Notes: generated by a model not told the origin, from the letters alone. A DNA stretch of 64,000 bases from Watersipora subatra (GCF_963576615.1 NC_088711.1:14927869-14991868), one strand, 5' to 3'. Numbered from the stretch's first letter, positions 1 through 14,000 are shown. Translations and numbers: made by a program.

Positions 1-554
1 TGAGTTTGTCATAATTTCTAGTTTTCTATTCTCACATTATTGCTAAGTTTAGGCCTCTGGGATGGCCTGGCTGATGGCCATGCAGCAATTACCCCACAAT
101 GACAGCAAATCATCTTTTGCTGTTTCAAATACTAATAGCGGTACTGAGCCACATATATACTCGCTTATAACTGTCAACTACAGTAAGTCTTAATATATGA
201 GCATCTGCTAATGTCACTAGATCTCTGGTAACTAGCCGTAATTAGCTAGCGTTCACAATAGCTTCACTTACAATGATATCATTCGTATAATTATCTGTAC
301 GACTGACTATCAGGCTCTCAAGTGACAAAACCTTAGCTAACACTGATTATTATCTCAAGTGCAACATCGCGATTGTCGTCTACTCGGGGTGAAAATGTGT
401 GATTGTTGTCACTCGACAGTAGACACTTCTACAATGTAAAATGTCGATAACGTGGATTTCTTAAAACGTAAAGAATTTATGTCCTGTTCTTGTTTCCTAC
501 TACATAAAATATTACATATAACGTAAAGCGTCAAGTCAGTGGAGTTCTTAAAAT

Positions 555-2722
555 CAATTTGAATAAAGAGCGTCCTATAGCAAGCCTTAAAAACATCATT
601 TTTTTGTCGCTGCACTTTGGCGAGAATACCACATATTGGGGTATCTCAACTACATATACTAGTATCTTGGCAGTCTACAGTATCACAACTCGTTATCAGT
701 ATGTTATCTCGATGAGATGTGATATGTCATCATTATCATCTAAAGTATCAGGTATGCTGATAAAGTACAGGAATTACATAGCTCCACAATTATTCAGAAA
801 TACCTAAAAGTGGTCGATTAGTGCAGGTATTAGAGTATCAGTCTCAGCATTGCTTTTGTCTGATGGCACATAGAAACCATCACAGCTACCTTGCAGTTTT
901 CACATTTTAGGCTGGTCAAAATTGAAAAACAACAACTTCTATTGATGCTGTACTTGAATAGTTTCATAAATTAATCAACCATAATATAACAGGCAAACTG
1001 CAAAAGAACACACAACAGCTTTAAATTAGCATTGTCTACCAAAGCTGCTTGATAATAAAAAGTCAACATTTTAATCAGTAGAGTATTTTAAGCTGATGAT
1101 ATTTGATATCCATAGATGATATTTGATATCCATATACAACATTTATCGGGCGATTTTGCAACAACTGCTAAACTCTTGCAGACTAGTGTAGAAAATGTCC
1201 AAAAATAATTTTAAAATGCATCCGTGTAACAGTTGTCACATATCCTTTTTGTGAACAAAAAGGATATGTGAGAACTCCTAACAAAACTGCTTAATAATAA
1301 AAAGTCAACATTTTAATTAGTAGAGTACTTCAAGTTGATGATATTTGATATCCATAGATGATACAACAGCTGGTGAACTCTTGGAGACTAATGTAGAAAA
1401 TACCCTGAAATAAGTTCCAAAAATGCATCCGTTTAACCGTTGTCATACTTTCCTAGTGAACCGCTTCTGTTCATTGATAAATACTGGACACGTAGTAAAA
1501 CATTTTAAATATTATATTTTAGGCATTCAAAATATACAATAAGATTAGTACTAAATGATAAAATTGAAAGCAATTCTTGCCGCATAAAGCATTTATATGC
1601 TCATTATGTGATATGAAACGTTAGTATTACATATGCGGAGTATCAAAAGACATATAATAATACTTGTAAAATATATCAATAATCATGAGAATGGTGCATA
1701 TTTTGCCAATCTTGGTTCGCATCGAAGATGATCAAACCTTCAACTCTCCAGCTCAGACAACCTTGCTGTTCGTACACCAGGAAAGAGATATACCTTTCGG
1801 AAATTCGTCAAAAAACTCCAACTCCAAGGTGTTTGACCACTGGCTACCTCTGGATATATTCTAGCCAGTTTCAGGCTTCCTTTTCTCACTCTTTCCCTAA
1901 CCTAAAATGTGAAATTAATAACAAAGCAATGGTCAAAGGTTGCTTCTTTATTGGTGGCTATTAAAAGTGAGAAATTTTACGAGCAAACTTACGATTTCTA
2001 GCAGAGCAAGAATATCCCGATGGCAGGCATGCTTCTTAAAGGTGGCAACCAGACATCGAATGAACAGTGAACCACCTGTTTCATGTCTCAGTGACACATA
2101 AGCTGTAATGTAAATCAACAAATGAAGTAATATTATGAAAGATGTAAAGTCACCACTTTTACTAGTTGAAAGAATCTTCAGCGAAGAACTCACTATAGGT
2201 TGACTTTTAGCAAATACTGGCAGTGAAACTGGGTAATGGTTGCTATAATAGTGACATAGTTTTTTCTTTCAAATTTTCATGTTTTCTTCTGTAACAAAGA
2301 AGTTTTAGAAACATGTCTACAGTAAACTAACATGTCCCTCAGATATTTAGATTTTAACATGTGGGTATTTATAGTAATGTAGCTACTGCAGCCAATCTTC
2401 ATGGAGGACTGCTTGGAAGTCTGCCGCCTGAGGGTAAGTGATGCAACAGACTTACTTTCGAAGGATGATTTGATGAAGATAAAATCATCTGGATCGAGAT
2501 GCCTGACATCACTCGCAATGCTTGGAGCATCAGTAGTCAGCTGCGAGTCACGGGAATGTCTGACCGCTGACCCTACACCCAAATCTCTTCTGCCTACAAG
2601 ATAATGGTGTCCGATGTGTCACCATGTTAAAAAAACCTGAGAAAAGTACTCAAAGTTTATAGCGGGTTTCCTGAACAAATCCGACATGACATGCCTTGCT
2701 GTAAGTTCTCAGGCTGAGGGTC
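555..2722. repeat. Segmental duplication, copy A
   Basis: It matches 6710-9005 in the same orientation, starting at GAGCGTCCTATAGCAAGCC and ending at CTGTAAGTTCTCAGGCTGAGGG. It includes the p10 exons, introns and 3' flank of the caspase gene. A TTAA-type MITE (2737-3612) starts just beyond its end. It lacks the hAT-type MITE of copy B. Positions 1-555 hold nothing I recognise. Confidence 0.85.
1740..2622 (-). pseudogene. Duplicated caspase 3' exons (linker pseudo-exon and two intact p10 exons)
   Basis: Second copy of the linker and p10 block. The linker copy (about 2622-2456) has lost its acceptor (AACAG became AACATG) and has a TGA at its first codon in the expected phase. Copy exon 2102-1993 encodes the same peptide as exon 8029-7920 after the first codon, with only about three, synonymous, base differences seen, and has good splice sites. 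Copy exon 1901-1740 is open to the same LSELES stop but differs in several residues (QTPWSWSFLTNFRKVYLF). No p20 exon is present nearby, so it cannot be a caspase alone. It is either a relic or a set of alternative terminal exons for the main gene, since splicing 8741 to 2102 keeps phase. Confidence 0.75.
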
Positions 2723-2736
2723 TCAAATATATTTAA

Positions 2737-3612
2737 AGGTTGACTTGCAACAAAATTCACATTACAGTTATTTGGTATCAAAAGATTCACCATGTCTTAC
2801 TCTGTTGCGTTGTAGGTGCCAAATATGTGAAAATGTGATTACAAGCTCTTAAAAGCTAAAAAACGAACAGTTAATCGCTGCCACACGAGACCGTCGTAGT
2901 TTGGACTCTCTTTCTGAAATGGCTCAAATGTGACGTAGCTGCGGTAGATGGTTTCTGTTTTATACTTTCATGCAACCTTATTCGTCGAAATATTTTCACA
3001 AATATACTTCACGCATTCAATAAAACCATGTCTATTGTTCTTACGCGTCTGTTTTATTGTCATTTTAATGCTGTCACTTTTAGCAGTGATATCTTATAAC
3101 TTACCGTAAAAATTTGTTTGATTTTTTAGCCTCAGCTTGAAGGAGTACATATCATGGTCTGATAATCATGACGAGCCTGTTGGTCACTTGTGATAATCGA
3201 AAAGTGCTGCAAAAAGTATTTGCGAAGTATTGGGGCACTTGATCAGATTACGACTTGCCGATTAGACCAAACCGAAACAAACCTGTAAAGTAGCGATCAT
3301 CTATATTTGATACGGGGTCTTTGGTAAAACCCGATGTGTTTGTCATAAACTAGTGCTACGATAAGCTTTATATTGAGCTCTTTATTGGCCTTTCAACTCA
3401 CGTGAGAACATAATAAGAAGACAATAAATAAATTTCATGACTACGCCAGAGAAATAAAGAGATTCCAATCTAGGGCGGCTTTTTGTTTTTGAGCTTTTAG
3501 GAGCTTGTAATCACATTTCCACATATTTGGCACCTACGACACAACAGAGTAAGACACGGTGAATCTTTTGATACCAAATAATTGTAATGTGAATTTTGTT
3601 GCAAATCAACCT
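2737..3612. mobile_element. TTAA-type MITE, copy 1
   Basis: The 876-bp element is flanked by TTAA. Its terminal inverted repeats of about 140 bp start AGGTTGACTTGCAACAAAATT and close with the inverse at AAATCAACCT. The interior has no transposase. TTAA duplications fit piggyBac or Kolobok; the terminal bases are not the CCC of most piggyBacs, so Kolobok-like is my guess. Confidence 0.8.
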
Positions 3613-4300
3613 TTAAGCTACAGAAGATTTTACTAAAATAACATTAAAAAATATTCAAAACACACCGAATATTGTTTGTCTGAAATTAAAACTTATGCCA
3701 ACCTTGTGCAAGTGATGACACGTTGTGCAAGTGATGACAAGTAGTGCAAGTGATGACACCTTGTGCAAGTGATGACACGTTGTGCAAGTGATGACACCTT
3801 ATGCATTATATGACACCTTGTGCAAGTGATGACACCTTGTGACCAGTACCCAATTTAGCTACACAATAGGAACAAATTGCTACAAAAATTAGTAAAAATG
3901 TATCTCACTATTAGTTGATTAATTATTTACAAACTAGTTTTTTATAATTAGCATTATTAAACAAGTTAGTTAATTTTGGAATCGCATTCCATGACGTATA
4001 TAGGCCTATGACAGAGCAGATTAATACACTTGTAGATTACATTTTGTCTGCCTGTGTTTTGCAAAACTAGCTTGCGCCTAAAAATATAGCATAACTATTC
4101 TATAAACTGGACTTGTATCCTACATACAACTTAATATTACAAAGTTCATAAAGCAAGTTGTATAACAATGTTGTATGGAGGTTTTTTAACAAAAAGGCTT
4201 GTAATTCCATGCTGTTAATGTAATATGAAATTTACCATAAAACGTGATGCCTAAGGATATGCAGTTATTAAAATAACAATCTACATTTACTAAATCTTGG
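3612..4300. repeat. Repeat shared with 15275-15843, with 19-bp minisatellite
   Basis: It begins AAGCTACAGAAGATTTTACT and contains about seven units of TTGTGCAAGTGATGACACC at 3712-3842, then CAGTACCCAATTTAG. The same order occurs at 15275-15843 with a longer array. This marks a dispersed repeat that carries its own minisatellite. Confidence 0.75.
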
Positions 4301-4301
4301 A

Positions 4302-6704
4302 TTACCGTGAAACCTCTATTTGAATGCTACATTTATTTGAATGCCACCTTTATTGAATGCCACCTTTATTTGAGAGCCACCTAATAGAACACCACTATAG
4401 AAAGGTTGAAAATACAGCGCCGCCTTCAATTGAAGCAATCTTTATTTGACCCCACTTTGATCTTTACGAACCATCAATAAAAAGTGATCAGTAAAAAAGT
4501 GTGCACAAAATGGTGCTAATAATGCCTAATAATTTTATAATATAACTAACTGTGCCTCCCGGCATTGCCTGGGTATTAAAAATCAGCTTATAAACAATGA
4601 GAAGTGATGAGATTTGCCTACCACTCGCTGGCAGGCAACTCTCCAGCAAGTGGCAGGCCATTGCCAAGTGGCCTGGCACATTGCCAATGAAAAATTCCAC
4701 TAAGCTAGTTAGTAAGCTTCTAATGCTGGTAGGTAATTACATTGCGTCAGCATTGTTGCCCAGCTACGCTATTCTAATAATTGCTATAGCTGGAGGGACA
4801 GACATACTTTGAGAAATATATATATAGGTTATAGCAATACTTACAAGTATAATAGTACTAATATTGTTACATCAATAACAGTTAATTCTTTCGGCGTAGC
4901 TGTAGTGGTTGCCATGGTTTTAGTAACGGTGTACCTGAGAAGATTGATGGTTACAACCATTAGAACTACACTCTGATTCGAAGTCATGAAGGTATAAATC
5001 CGATCCATTGTCTTCAGATTTATTCCAAATGTAGTTTACAAATTATTGTGAAGACCATAAAGCAAAGTGTTTTAATGAATTATGAGAATACTCTTTAGGC
5101 ACACCGTATGACATAATAAAAACTAATGTTATGGCGTATCCGAGTCCGTTTTCTAACGCTAAAACCTTAACAGTTTTTCTTTAACATTTAAAAGCGACAC
5201 CATTGAAATGATTAATAATGGTATGCTGCCAATAGAATTTCCTTGTTTAACTCAGTCTAACATTTCGATGTAAATGAAAAATGATTTAATAAAAATGCCG
5301 AGGCCGATGGCATTAATTTCGCTCTGCCCAAAGGAGAGTAAAAAATATAGACACCACTAGCTGTACTACCTGGCGTTGCCCGAGTAACAAAAATTTTTTG
5401 GACAGAAAATTGATTTGTATTAAAAATATAACAACATTTGCCACTCTAACTTTCAAACTAAATATCATGAAAAAAGTGTTTTGTATAGTTGAAATGAATT
5501 AATAAAGAAAATAAAAAACAACTGTAAAGGTTTTCAAACTCCGTCAACCAACTGTAATTTTCAAACTTCATATCATGAGGAAATGGTTTTGCGCAGGACA
5601 ACTAAATTAAAAATAAATAAAACAACTCTAAAGGTTTTCAAACAACAGTAAGTTTAGAATTTCATAACTTGAAAATAGTGTTTCATTAAAACAAATTAGA
5701 AAGAAAAATACAAATGTAAAGGTGTTTAAATGTAAATGTGAAATCATTAGCAAGTAATGACTACATATAGTCTGTTTTGCTACGATTACAATGAAAAATT
5801 ATTTGGTATACAATTATATGATTTTAGTTCATTTCAGTATTGGCATGCAAAAATTGGCATGCCAACACTGGCATGCGAAAATATCATAGGCTATAGACGT
5901 ACATAGAGTGGTATAGAAACCCATAGTAGTTATCTAATGCAATCACCTCCTGGTAAAGGTCATCAAAATCATCATCATTAAAAATAGTAAGAAAACAATA
6001 TGTTGACCTTAGTAACCAAAGGCACCTACAATTACTTTATGCATTTTGTGGCTATGATCTGAAAGATAACATAACATTACAATGTACTACATGGAGAGTT
6101 TTTACTTTCGAGACAGACGTGTAACATAAACGCTGCATCTAGCTGGAATGAATTCAGCTTACTAAACACACTTTCAGGAAGTTTTAATATGTATTCTATT
6201 AAACTTCAAACTTTTAACCAAAATTTTATCATTTATCCGTTTTATCGGTTTTTACCATAACGGATAATGCTGAAATTGTCATGGTGAGCAATGTATATCT
6301 CTTAATAACGTATATATAACCAGTACACAAATCGCCAAATAAACAGATAAACTATTGTCGATACCGCGGGGCAGAATAAACTAGCCTTAACAAAAAAACG
6401 ACGAAGAAGCATTGTGTTGCATATACTTAGGTCCCGAAATATTTCCTAACAGGGCATCGTAAAGCGTGGGCGCAATACTAAAATAATAGCTGTAGCTGGA
6501 CAATCACAACGACAGACGAATACACACACAACCAACATTGAAAAAAAAATATATAGATAAGCATCGCTTCGCCTGTAAAACTGTTAAACTTATTTTTCAA
6601 AAATTCTGATGAGCTAGTCGAAAAAAACAGTGCCACCTTTTATTTTAATGTCACCTCTAATTAAAACACCACTATGGGAAAAGAGCTGAAGAATAGAGCT
6701 TATA
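4302..6704. mobile_element. CCGTGAAACCTCTATTTGAA repeat family, copy 1 (interrupted)
   Basis: It starts ATTACCGTGAAACCTCTATT with subterminal repeats GAATGCCACCTTTATT, and shares its interior (ATGGCGTATCCGAGTCCG) with the 15.8-kb copy. Two segments are extra by comparison: about 4531-4860, and 5352-6565, which is the 1.2-kb tRNA-headed element. The far end lacks the expected inverted terminus. Confidence 0.6.
5352..6565. mobile_element. 1.2-kb interspersed element (GGCGTTGCCCGAGTAAC end), copy 1
   Basis: Inserted in copy 1 of the CCGTGAAACC family; the 15.8-kb copy shows the uninterrupted sequence. One end reads CTACCTGGCGTTGCCCGAGT. The interior has GTAAATGTGAAATCATTAG, as in the copies at 31.5-32.7 and 47.5-48.5 kb, here in the opposite orientation. 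No coding capacity was seen. Confidence 0.6.
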
Positions 6705-7661
6705 AAATCAATTTGAACAACGAGCGTCCTATAGCAAGCCTTAAAAACATCATTTTCTTTGTCGCTGCACTTTGGCGAGAATACGACATATTGGGGTATC
6801 TCAACTACATAAACATATACTAGTATCTTGGCAGTCTACAGTATCACAACTCGTTATCAGTATGTTATCTCGATGAGATGTGATATGTCATCATTATCAT
6901 CTAGAGTATCAGGTGTGCTGATAAAGCACAGAAATAACATAGTTCTACAATTATTCAGAAATACCTAAAAGTGGTTGATTGGTGCAATTATTAGAGTATC
7001 AGTCTCAGCATTGCTTTTGTCTGATGGCACATAGAAACTATCACTGCTACCTTGCAGTTTTCCTGTTTTAAGGCTGGTCAAAATTGAAAAAAACAAGTTT
7101 CTATTGATGCTGTACTTGAACAGTTTCATAAATTAATCAACCATAATATAACAGGCGAACTGCAAAAGAACACACAACAGCTTTAAATTAGCATTGTCTA
7201 CCAAAACTGCTTAATAATAAAAAGTCACCATTTTAATCAGTAGAGTACTTTAAGTTAATGATATTTGATATCCATAGATGATACAACAGCGGCCAAACTC
7301 TTGCAGACTAATGTAGAAAATAGCCTGAAATAAGTTCCAAAAGTGCATCCGTTTAACCGTTGTCATACCTTCTTTGTGAACGGCTTCTATTTTTTGATAA
7401 ATACTGGACTCATTGTAAAACATTTTTAAATAGTATATTTTAAGCATACAAAATATACAATAAGATTAGTACTAAATGATAAAGTTGAAAGCAATTCTTG
7501 CCACATAAAGCATTTATATACTCATTATGTGATATGAAAAGTAAAAATTACATATGAAGAGTATCAAAAGGCATATAATAATACTTATACAAATATAACA
7601 ATAATCATGAGAATGGTGCATATTTTTCCAATCTTGGTTCGCATCGAAGATGATTAAACTT

Positions 7662-8029
7662 TCAACTCTCCAGCTCAGACAACCTTGCTGTTCGTAAACC
7701 AGGAAAGAGATAAACCTTTCGGTAATTCGTCAAAGTATGCCAACACACTGGTATTTGACCACTGGCTACCTCTGGATATATTCTGGCCAGTTCCATGCTT
7801 TCTTTTCTCACTCTTTCCTTAACCTAAAAGGTGAAATAAATAACAATCAAGGCAATTGTTAAACTATTGTGTTTTTATTGGTGGCTATTAAAAGTGAGAG
7901 ATTTTATGAGCAAACTTACGATTTCTAGCAGAGCAAGAATATCTCGGTGGCAAGCATGCTTCTTAAAGGTGGCAACCAGACATCGAATGAACAGTGAACC
8001 ACCTGTTTCATGTCTCAGTGACACATAGG
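7662..8029 (-). CDS. Caspase p10 exons and stop (8029-7920, 7823-7662)
   Basis: Exon 8029-7920 (TTACATTACAG acceptor, AATC|GTAAGT donor) encodes YVSLRHETGGSLF and FKKHACHRDILALLEIV, the p10 strand with its substrate-binding Arg, then the long helix. Exon 7823-7662 (CACCTTTTAG acceptor, phase 0) encodes VKERVRKESMELARIYP, then QIPVCWHTLTNYRKVYLF and PGL, the typical caspase C-terminal strand, and ends LSELES then TGA at 7664-7662. The caspase is complete with both subunits. A hAT-type MITE (8077-8428) sits in the intron before this block. Confidence 0.9.
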
Positions 8030-11000
8030 CTGTAATGTAAATCAACAAGTGTAGTAATATTATGGAAGATGTAAAGTAGTGCTGCATGATATCTTTGCAT
8101 GTACATTCGATTATTTGGTCTCAAAATATATCGAAAAATATCGAACATTGGAGTTGTCTTCTCTCCATATGTAGTGTTAGACTCTAATATGAACGATATG
8201 AGAAAATATTGGTTAGTATAGGTTGAAAAACAGGAGTTGTCCCTTCTTTACAATAAAGAAAATAGACAACTCCATTTTTGCAAAATAAAATCAGCCGATA
8301 TTTCAATAAAATGTTTCAATAAAATATCGGCTTCGATATTCATATCGACTTGAAAACTGACCAAATATAAAATCATCCACTGAAATATATCGTCATATCG
8401 AATTATATCGTGTTATCGTGCAGCACTAATGTAAAGTCACCCCTATAACTAGTTGAAAGAATCTTCAGTGAAGAACTCACTCAGGGTTGACTTTTAGCAA
8501 ATACTGACAGAGAAACTGTGTAATGGTTGCTATATCAGTGACATAGTTTGTCTTTCAAATTTTGATGTTTTGTTTGTAACAAAGAAGTTTTAGAAACCTG
8601 TCTACAATAAACTAACATGTCCCTCAGATATCCAGATTTCAACACGTGGGTATTTATAGTAAGACGACTCCAGCAGCCAATCTTTGTGGAAGACTGCTCG
8701 GAAGTCTGGCACCCGAGAGTAAGTGATGCAACAGACTTACTTTCAAAAGATGATTTAATGGAGATCAAATCATCTGGATTGAGATGCCTGACATCACTCA
8801 CAATGCTTGGAGCATCAGTAGTCAGCTGCGAGTCACGGGAATGTCCGGCCGCTGCCTCTACACCCAAATCTCTTCTGTCTACAAGATAATGGTGTCCTAC
8901 ATGTGATCCTGTTAAAAAATCTTGAGTAGAGTACTCGTAGTTTATAGCGGGTTTACTGAACAAACCCGACATGACATGTCTTGCTGTAAGTTCTCAGGCT
9001 GAGGGCCACAAAGCTATTTAGGCACGGATCTCATTTATGTAAACCGAGTACAGTAGAATACATGTAAAATGTTGCAGAAGCTGAGTATATAAAACCATGG
9101 ATGAAAATTACTGGTTGCTTCATCGTCTGTGAAAGAATGTTTGCTTATCAATTAGTAACTCTGAAAATGAATTAACATACCTTTTGTATTAATCAATCAC
9201 ATTTACCTGTTATAAACTAAGAGTGGAATAAACAGTCGTTATAAACAATTGTGAACAAACATAAGACTGTGATAAATTATACTGTATCACAGAGACTCTT
9301 GATAATATGAGTTATGAGAGCATGGAACTGCCATTCTCATCTCCAGCAGTTATTGATTATAATTGACTCAGCAATATTATATTATAGTCTGATTAGTTTA
9401 GAGATGGAAGGAAGCTGAGGGAAAGCTGTATACATCACCCAAAGCAGGTAACTCAACATGCACGATATACATGTAAATTGAGTATTTTAGCCAGTTATCT
9501 ATCACCCTGGAACAAGCATTTGTGTTCAAAGTAATTCCTTGCCCATTCAACTTGCCTTATTTATCATTTCACATGACCTCATCAATGTTGGACTGTCTGA
9601 GTCACCACCCTGATGAGATGTACATGTAGAACAAATACTGTAAGTTTAATTGACGAACACAACAAGAAGGGGATAATCTAGAAGGTTGAAATGTTCAAAT
9701 ACCATATTTTCCGGACTATTAGCCGCTCCCCTATATAAGCCGCATCTGCTCTATTTTTGAAAAACCGATAATAAAACAATACATAGGCCGCACCTTTTGT
9801 ATAAGCCGCAGAACTCATAACAGTGCTTTTTAACGCGGCAGCAACTTTGCTGGTTAAAATGGCACAGAAGCAATAGAAAATAACCAGTATCTCCCGCTTC
9901 ACATTAATCATCTTCGCTGAAACCCATGAAGTCGTCTTCTTCTGTGTTGGAGTTGAACAAAGTTTTCGCGAGGTTTCCTTCCTGGATAGCAAGATTGATG
10001 GCCTTCAGCTTAAAACTTGCTTCATACGAACTCCTTCATTTAGGTTCCGTAATGATTGGGCAAGAATTTGAAAATAATGAATTCCGGTTAGTGCACGATT
10101 CTAATTCCGGTTAGAGTGCCCCTAGCGGTGAAAGAATAAACTACAAAATAGCTGCAGCCTCTAAATAAGCCGCATGGCTCAAAACATCTGAAAAAAGTAG
10201 CGGATAATAGTACGGAAAATACGGTATTTGATGGTGATGAAACAATGACACTAGGAGTTGTACATATTAATACATACTTCCACTGCAAGCTTGAATGATG
10301 ATAAATTTTGGTCTTCCTCTCATTCGTGAGAATTTGCCTGCGGAGAGCAAATCATGAACATCTGACAACTTGATGTCGCGTCCATCAGTACCAGAGATGC
10401 GATCACTTTCACTACCGTGGCTCATGATGACGAGTACAAACATGCCATAATCGTAATGGTCTTCATTTCTTGTCTCCTCACGAATCACAGATTTCATACC
10501 CTGCACAGCAATACATAACAGTTAGCCCATAGAAGTGTACTGAAAACAGTCATACCTTGACATGCAAGTGCCTCAACATACGAGAAAATTGATATACAGT
10601 AGACCCTCCTATAACATAAATTCCATATAACATGAAGTGTCAAATCGGGCGCGTTTTCATAATCGATTTCTATGTTAATTTATCTTGCTGCACTGCGGAA
10701 GAAAAGACAACCTCCGTATAGCGTTATATCTATTACATATAATTTTCGCGAAATTCTAGTTCGTCGGAATAGATCGTCATCTATGTCGACGAAACTGGGA
10801 ATAAGGTAGCTGCGCAATTGTTCCTAAATATTTGAAGGCGATTGATTGGTGCAGGTGTTACAGCGTCGATCTACCAATCTGAATGACATGAGTTGGAGTA
10901 TCGTTCAAAGTTATTTTTTAAATATAACCTTGATTCCTGGATACAAACCGACAACGAACAGGTACAACCGCTTTTTATAGTAAAAAGATTTTGTTTTGTC

Positions 11001-14000
11001 TTACTGTAGAAGTATAACATTTTTGTTATTAGTTTTAATTTGCAGAATAGACTTTGCTGTTTAGAAAAAATAAGCAAATCTTTGTAAATAAACGTCGAAG
11101 ATGTGCGCTCTCCATCAATTTATTGTAAAATTATTGCAATCATGGTTGATAAAACCAGTGAAATTGATCACCAAAAAGGAGACAAATTGTGAATACAAAC
11201 CAATAATACTGCAGCTACTGTATAGCCTACAAATAGAAAAATGAGTCAAATTCTTCCGTTTTGTATGACTAAAGAGGTGAGTTTGGTAAGATCTTGGAAT
11301 GGATTAGGCAATATACATGTATTTTACTGTTCTTATAACGTAAATACCCTATAATGTAAATGTTCCTGGAACGGATTATACACGTTGTAGGAGCACTTAC
11401 TGTACAAGCAAAACTTCGAGTAAGTTTTTGCCTCGAGATACGAAACAACATTAAGATACAACTGTATAGGCCGCTTCTCCATGCGGCGACTCAGTGGCCA
11501 AGTATGTGAGAGGATGCTTTCGAGGACAGCATCGCTCGGTCTTTCTCGTCGTATCACTTTGAAAAAAGTTTTTAAAAACACTGGCTGAAAATTATGGTGA
11601 CAATCCAACAAAAAATGCTAAGCCGAAAACAAATAATGACAAAAAATTAAAATGAAGACTGAATCAGAGCTAAGGTTTGTAAAAGACCAGCGGAATGTCC
11701 AACATTTCACGGATAATAAAAAGCTTTTGCATAGAAAATTTATCTTTGATCAATTTATACAACATTGACCGCTCTAACATTGTGATGAAGGTATTTTTTA
11801 TTTCTGTGCCATTCGATATTCAAGAGCTCAATGCATAGCTAAAGCAGATTGTTGTAAAACATTTCATAATTCTTATGCTACACATTCGCTCAATATTTAA
11901 AATAGCTTATAAATAGTGGCAGGTAATGTAGTTGCAATTATATAAGTTTCTTTATACCATGAATTTGACTAACTTAAGCTAATATTTTAATCTTTACCAC
12001 AATAAGAGTCATGTTTGTCTGAAGCCAAAGATTGCACCTCACAGGAATCAAGGTCGTACATTTGCATGTACAAATGTGAAGCCAAGCACACTACTACTAA
12101 ACCATGCAGTCACCTTGCCAAACTTGGGAAGAATTGTATAAACATTATACATCATGATTTCTCACAACTAAACTGCAAGCATGCATGTTTTAATTGACTT
12201 ATAACAGCTATTAACTGGACATACAAACAATGACAGACAGACAAACACATATCTAGATTTATATATACAGTGGAACCTCGGTTCTCGACCAACTCAGTTT
12301 TTGACCAAAAAATTTGAGATTTGATCATTTCGGATCTCGAACATAAATTCGGTTCTCGACCAAACTGGAGCATGCGCATTGGAATTAAACGTTTGGAACA
12401 GCTCCGGAAACAACATGGAAGAGAGCTGTAGAGCTGTTTATACAATTAAGAGCCACTTTTTGAAAGTTCTCAAACAAAGGGAGAAGCAAGTTACGCTTCA
12501 TAAATTATTTACAAAATGGAAGGAACCATCTGGGACGACGTATCCTCTACCGAAGAGATTTGCTAAGGAGAAAACTTCTCCAGTCGAGTTACCCTAAATC
12601 GTTTTGCAGGAGAATTCTCCTTCAAAGATGTGAAATAAACATGTTATTGCTGTTTATTTATATTTTTTTTGCACGATTTTTAATGTGATTAATCTGTTGC
12701 AATTTTTGCTGTTTCATTATCAATTTCTGTAATATTTGGTATTGTATCTTAACCTTTAATGTTTTCGATGTTTTAAGAGCAAAACATGAAATGTTTACTT
12801 TTGTTTTTTCCCATCATCATAAATAGAAATTTTTTTATTAAAATTAAGCACGATCTATATCTAGCCGTTTTTATTTATAGCATACAGTACAGTTTATGGT
12901 GTAAAACGTTAAAAAAATACTTTACCGAAGTTGTTTTCTCAATTTGGAACGGATTAAAATTTACATACAATAATTCTAATAATAAAAGTTGTTTCGGATC
13001 TTGAACAACTCGGTTGTTCACCGAGGTTCCGCCGTATATAAGAAGATATATATACCAAGAACCGAGGTTCCACTGTATATAGATTAAAACATAGCCTTAA
13101 GTCAGTGTTTAATAAGCCAACTTCATTTAAGTTAAATTCAAAGTTTGTCATGTTACATAGCGTCACAAGAGTCTAGTATACCGAAAGCGTTACTGTATCG
13201 TCTCTCTCCCCCACTGTTAACCACTACATCTGTCTTAAACGTAAGAGCTCCATACAGTACTGTACATAGTAGTGTTACAGTTATTACAGATTGTAACCCC
13301 TAAATAGGCTAAATTATTTGTTACTTTGTAAGCGTAGGTAGTGAATTACGACAATTAAAGACACATTTTCCATCGTAATATCCTTTTTTCTGATACTTTT
13401 TTAAAGTATGGGAGCGGGTTAATTTGTATTCGACTTATATAGAAAATATTGCTTTGAGATAACGCGAAAACTGATTTATGAACTCAGTCCCAGAATTTAT
13501 TAGGCTTGTATTAGGTATGACTGTACTCCTGCGTGAAACCTATGTCAAACTATCTAAAGGCATCATTTGTCAGCGTTACAAACTAAGAATAATAATGTTA
13601 TAAATCTAATACATCGAATCTAATGTACAACAAAACATTGTTTAAAAATACAATAGGTAAACCGTATACTACTGAGCCCCAAAAACTAGTTTGCCAATAA
13701 TGCATATCAAATGATATAAACCTCCACAATTGAGCCACAGACCAATTCTATAGCATTTACATGTATTCTTTTCTTAGGATCGAAACAGTCTTCTTCAATG
13801 CAAAATGGGACTGGTGAAGAAACCAGAAGCGATTAAGAAAACACAAATGTCATCATTTTAGTAATCGCACTTGAGTAAAAAGAATTCAACTCAGTTTGAT
13901 GGAATTTTAAAACAATTAAAATTCAACTAGTTGAGAACTTTGGTCGTAATCACTAATTCTACAATATACTCTACAATATACTCTACAATATACTCTACAA

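Larger units (their letters stand above)
6710..9005. repeat. Segmental duplication, copy B (host-gene copy)
   Basis: Partner of 555-2722. It carries the linker, p10 and 3' untranslated region of the LRR-Roc-caspase gene. Its main structural difference from copy A is the inserted element 8077-8428. Several small indels and substitutions separate the copies. Confidence 0.85.

Noticed and set aside
2401-2604. Plus-strand open frame opposite the linker exon (also 8617-8889)
   Set aside because: Antisense shadow of the caspase linker exon.
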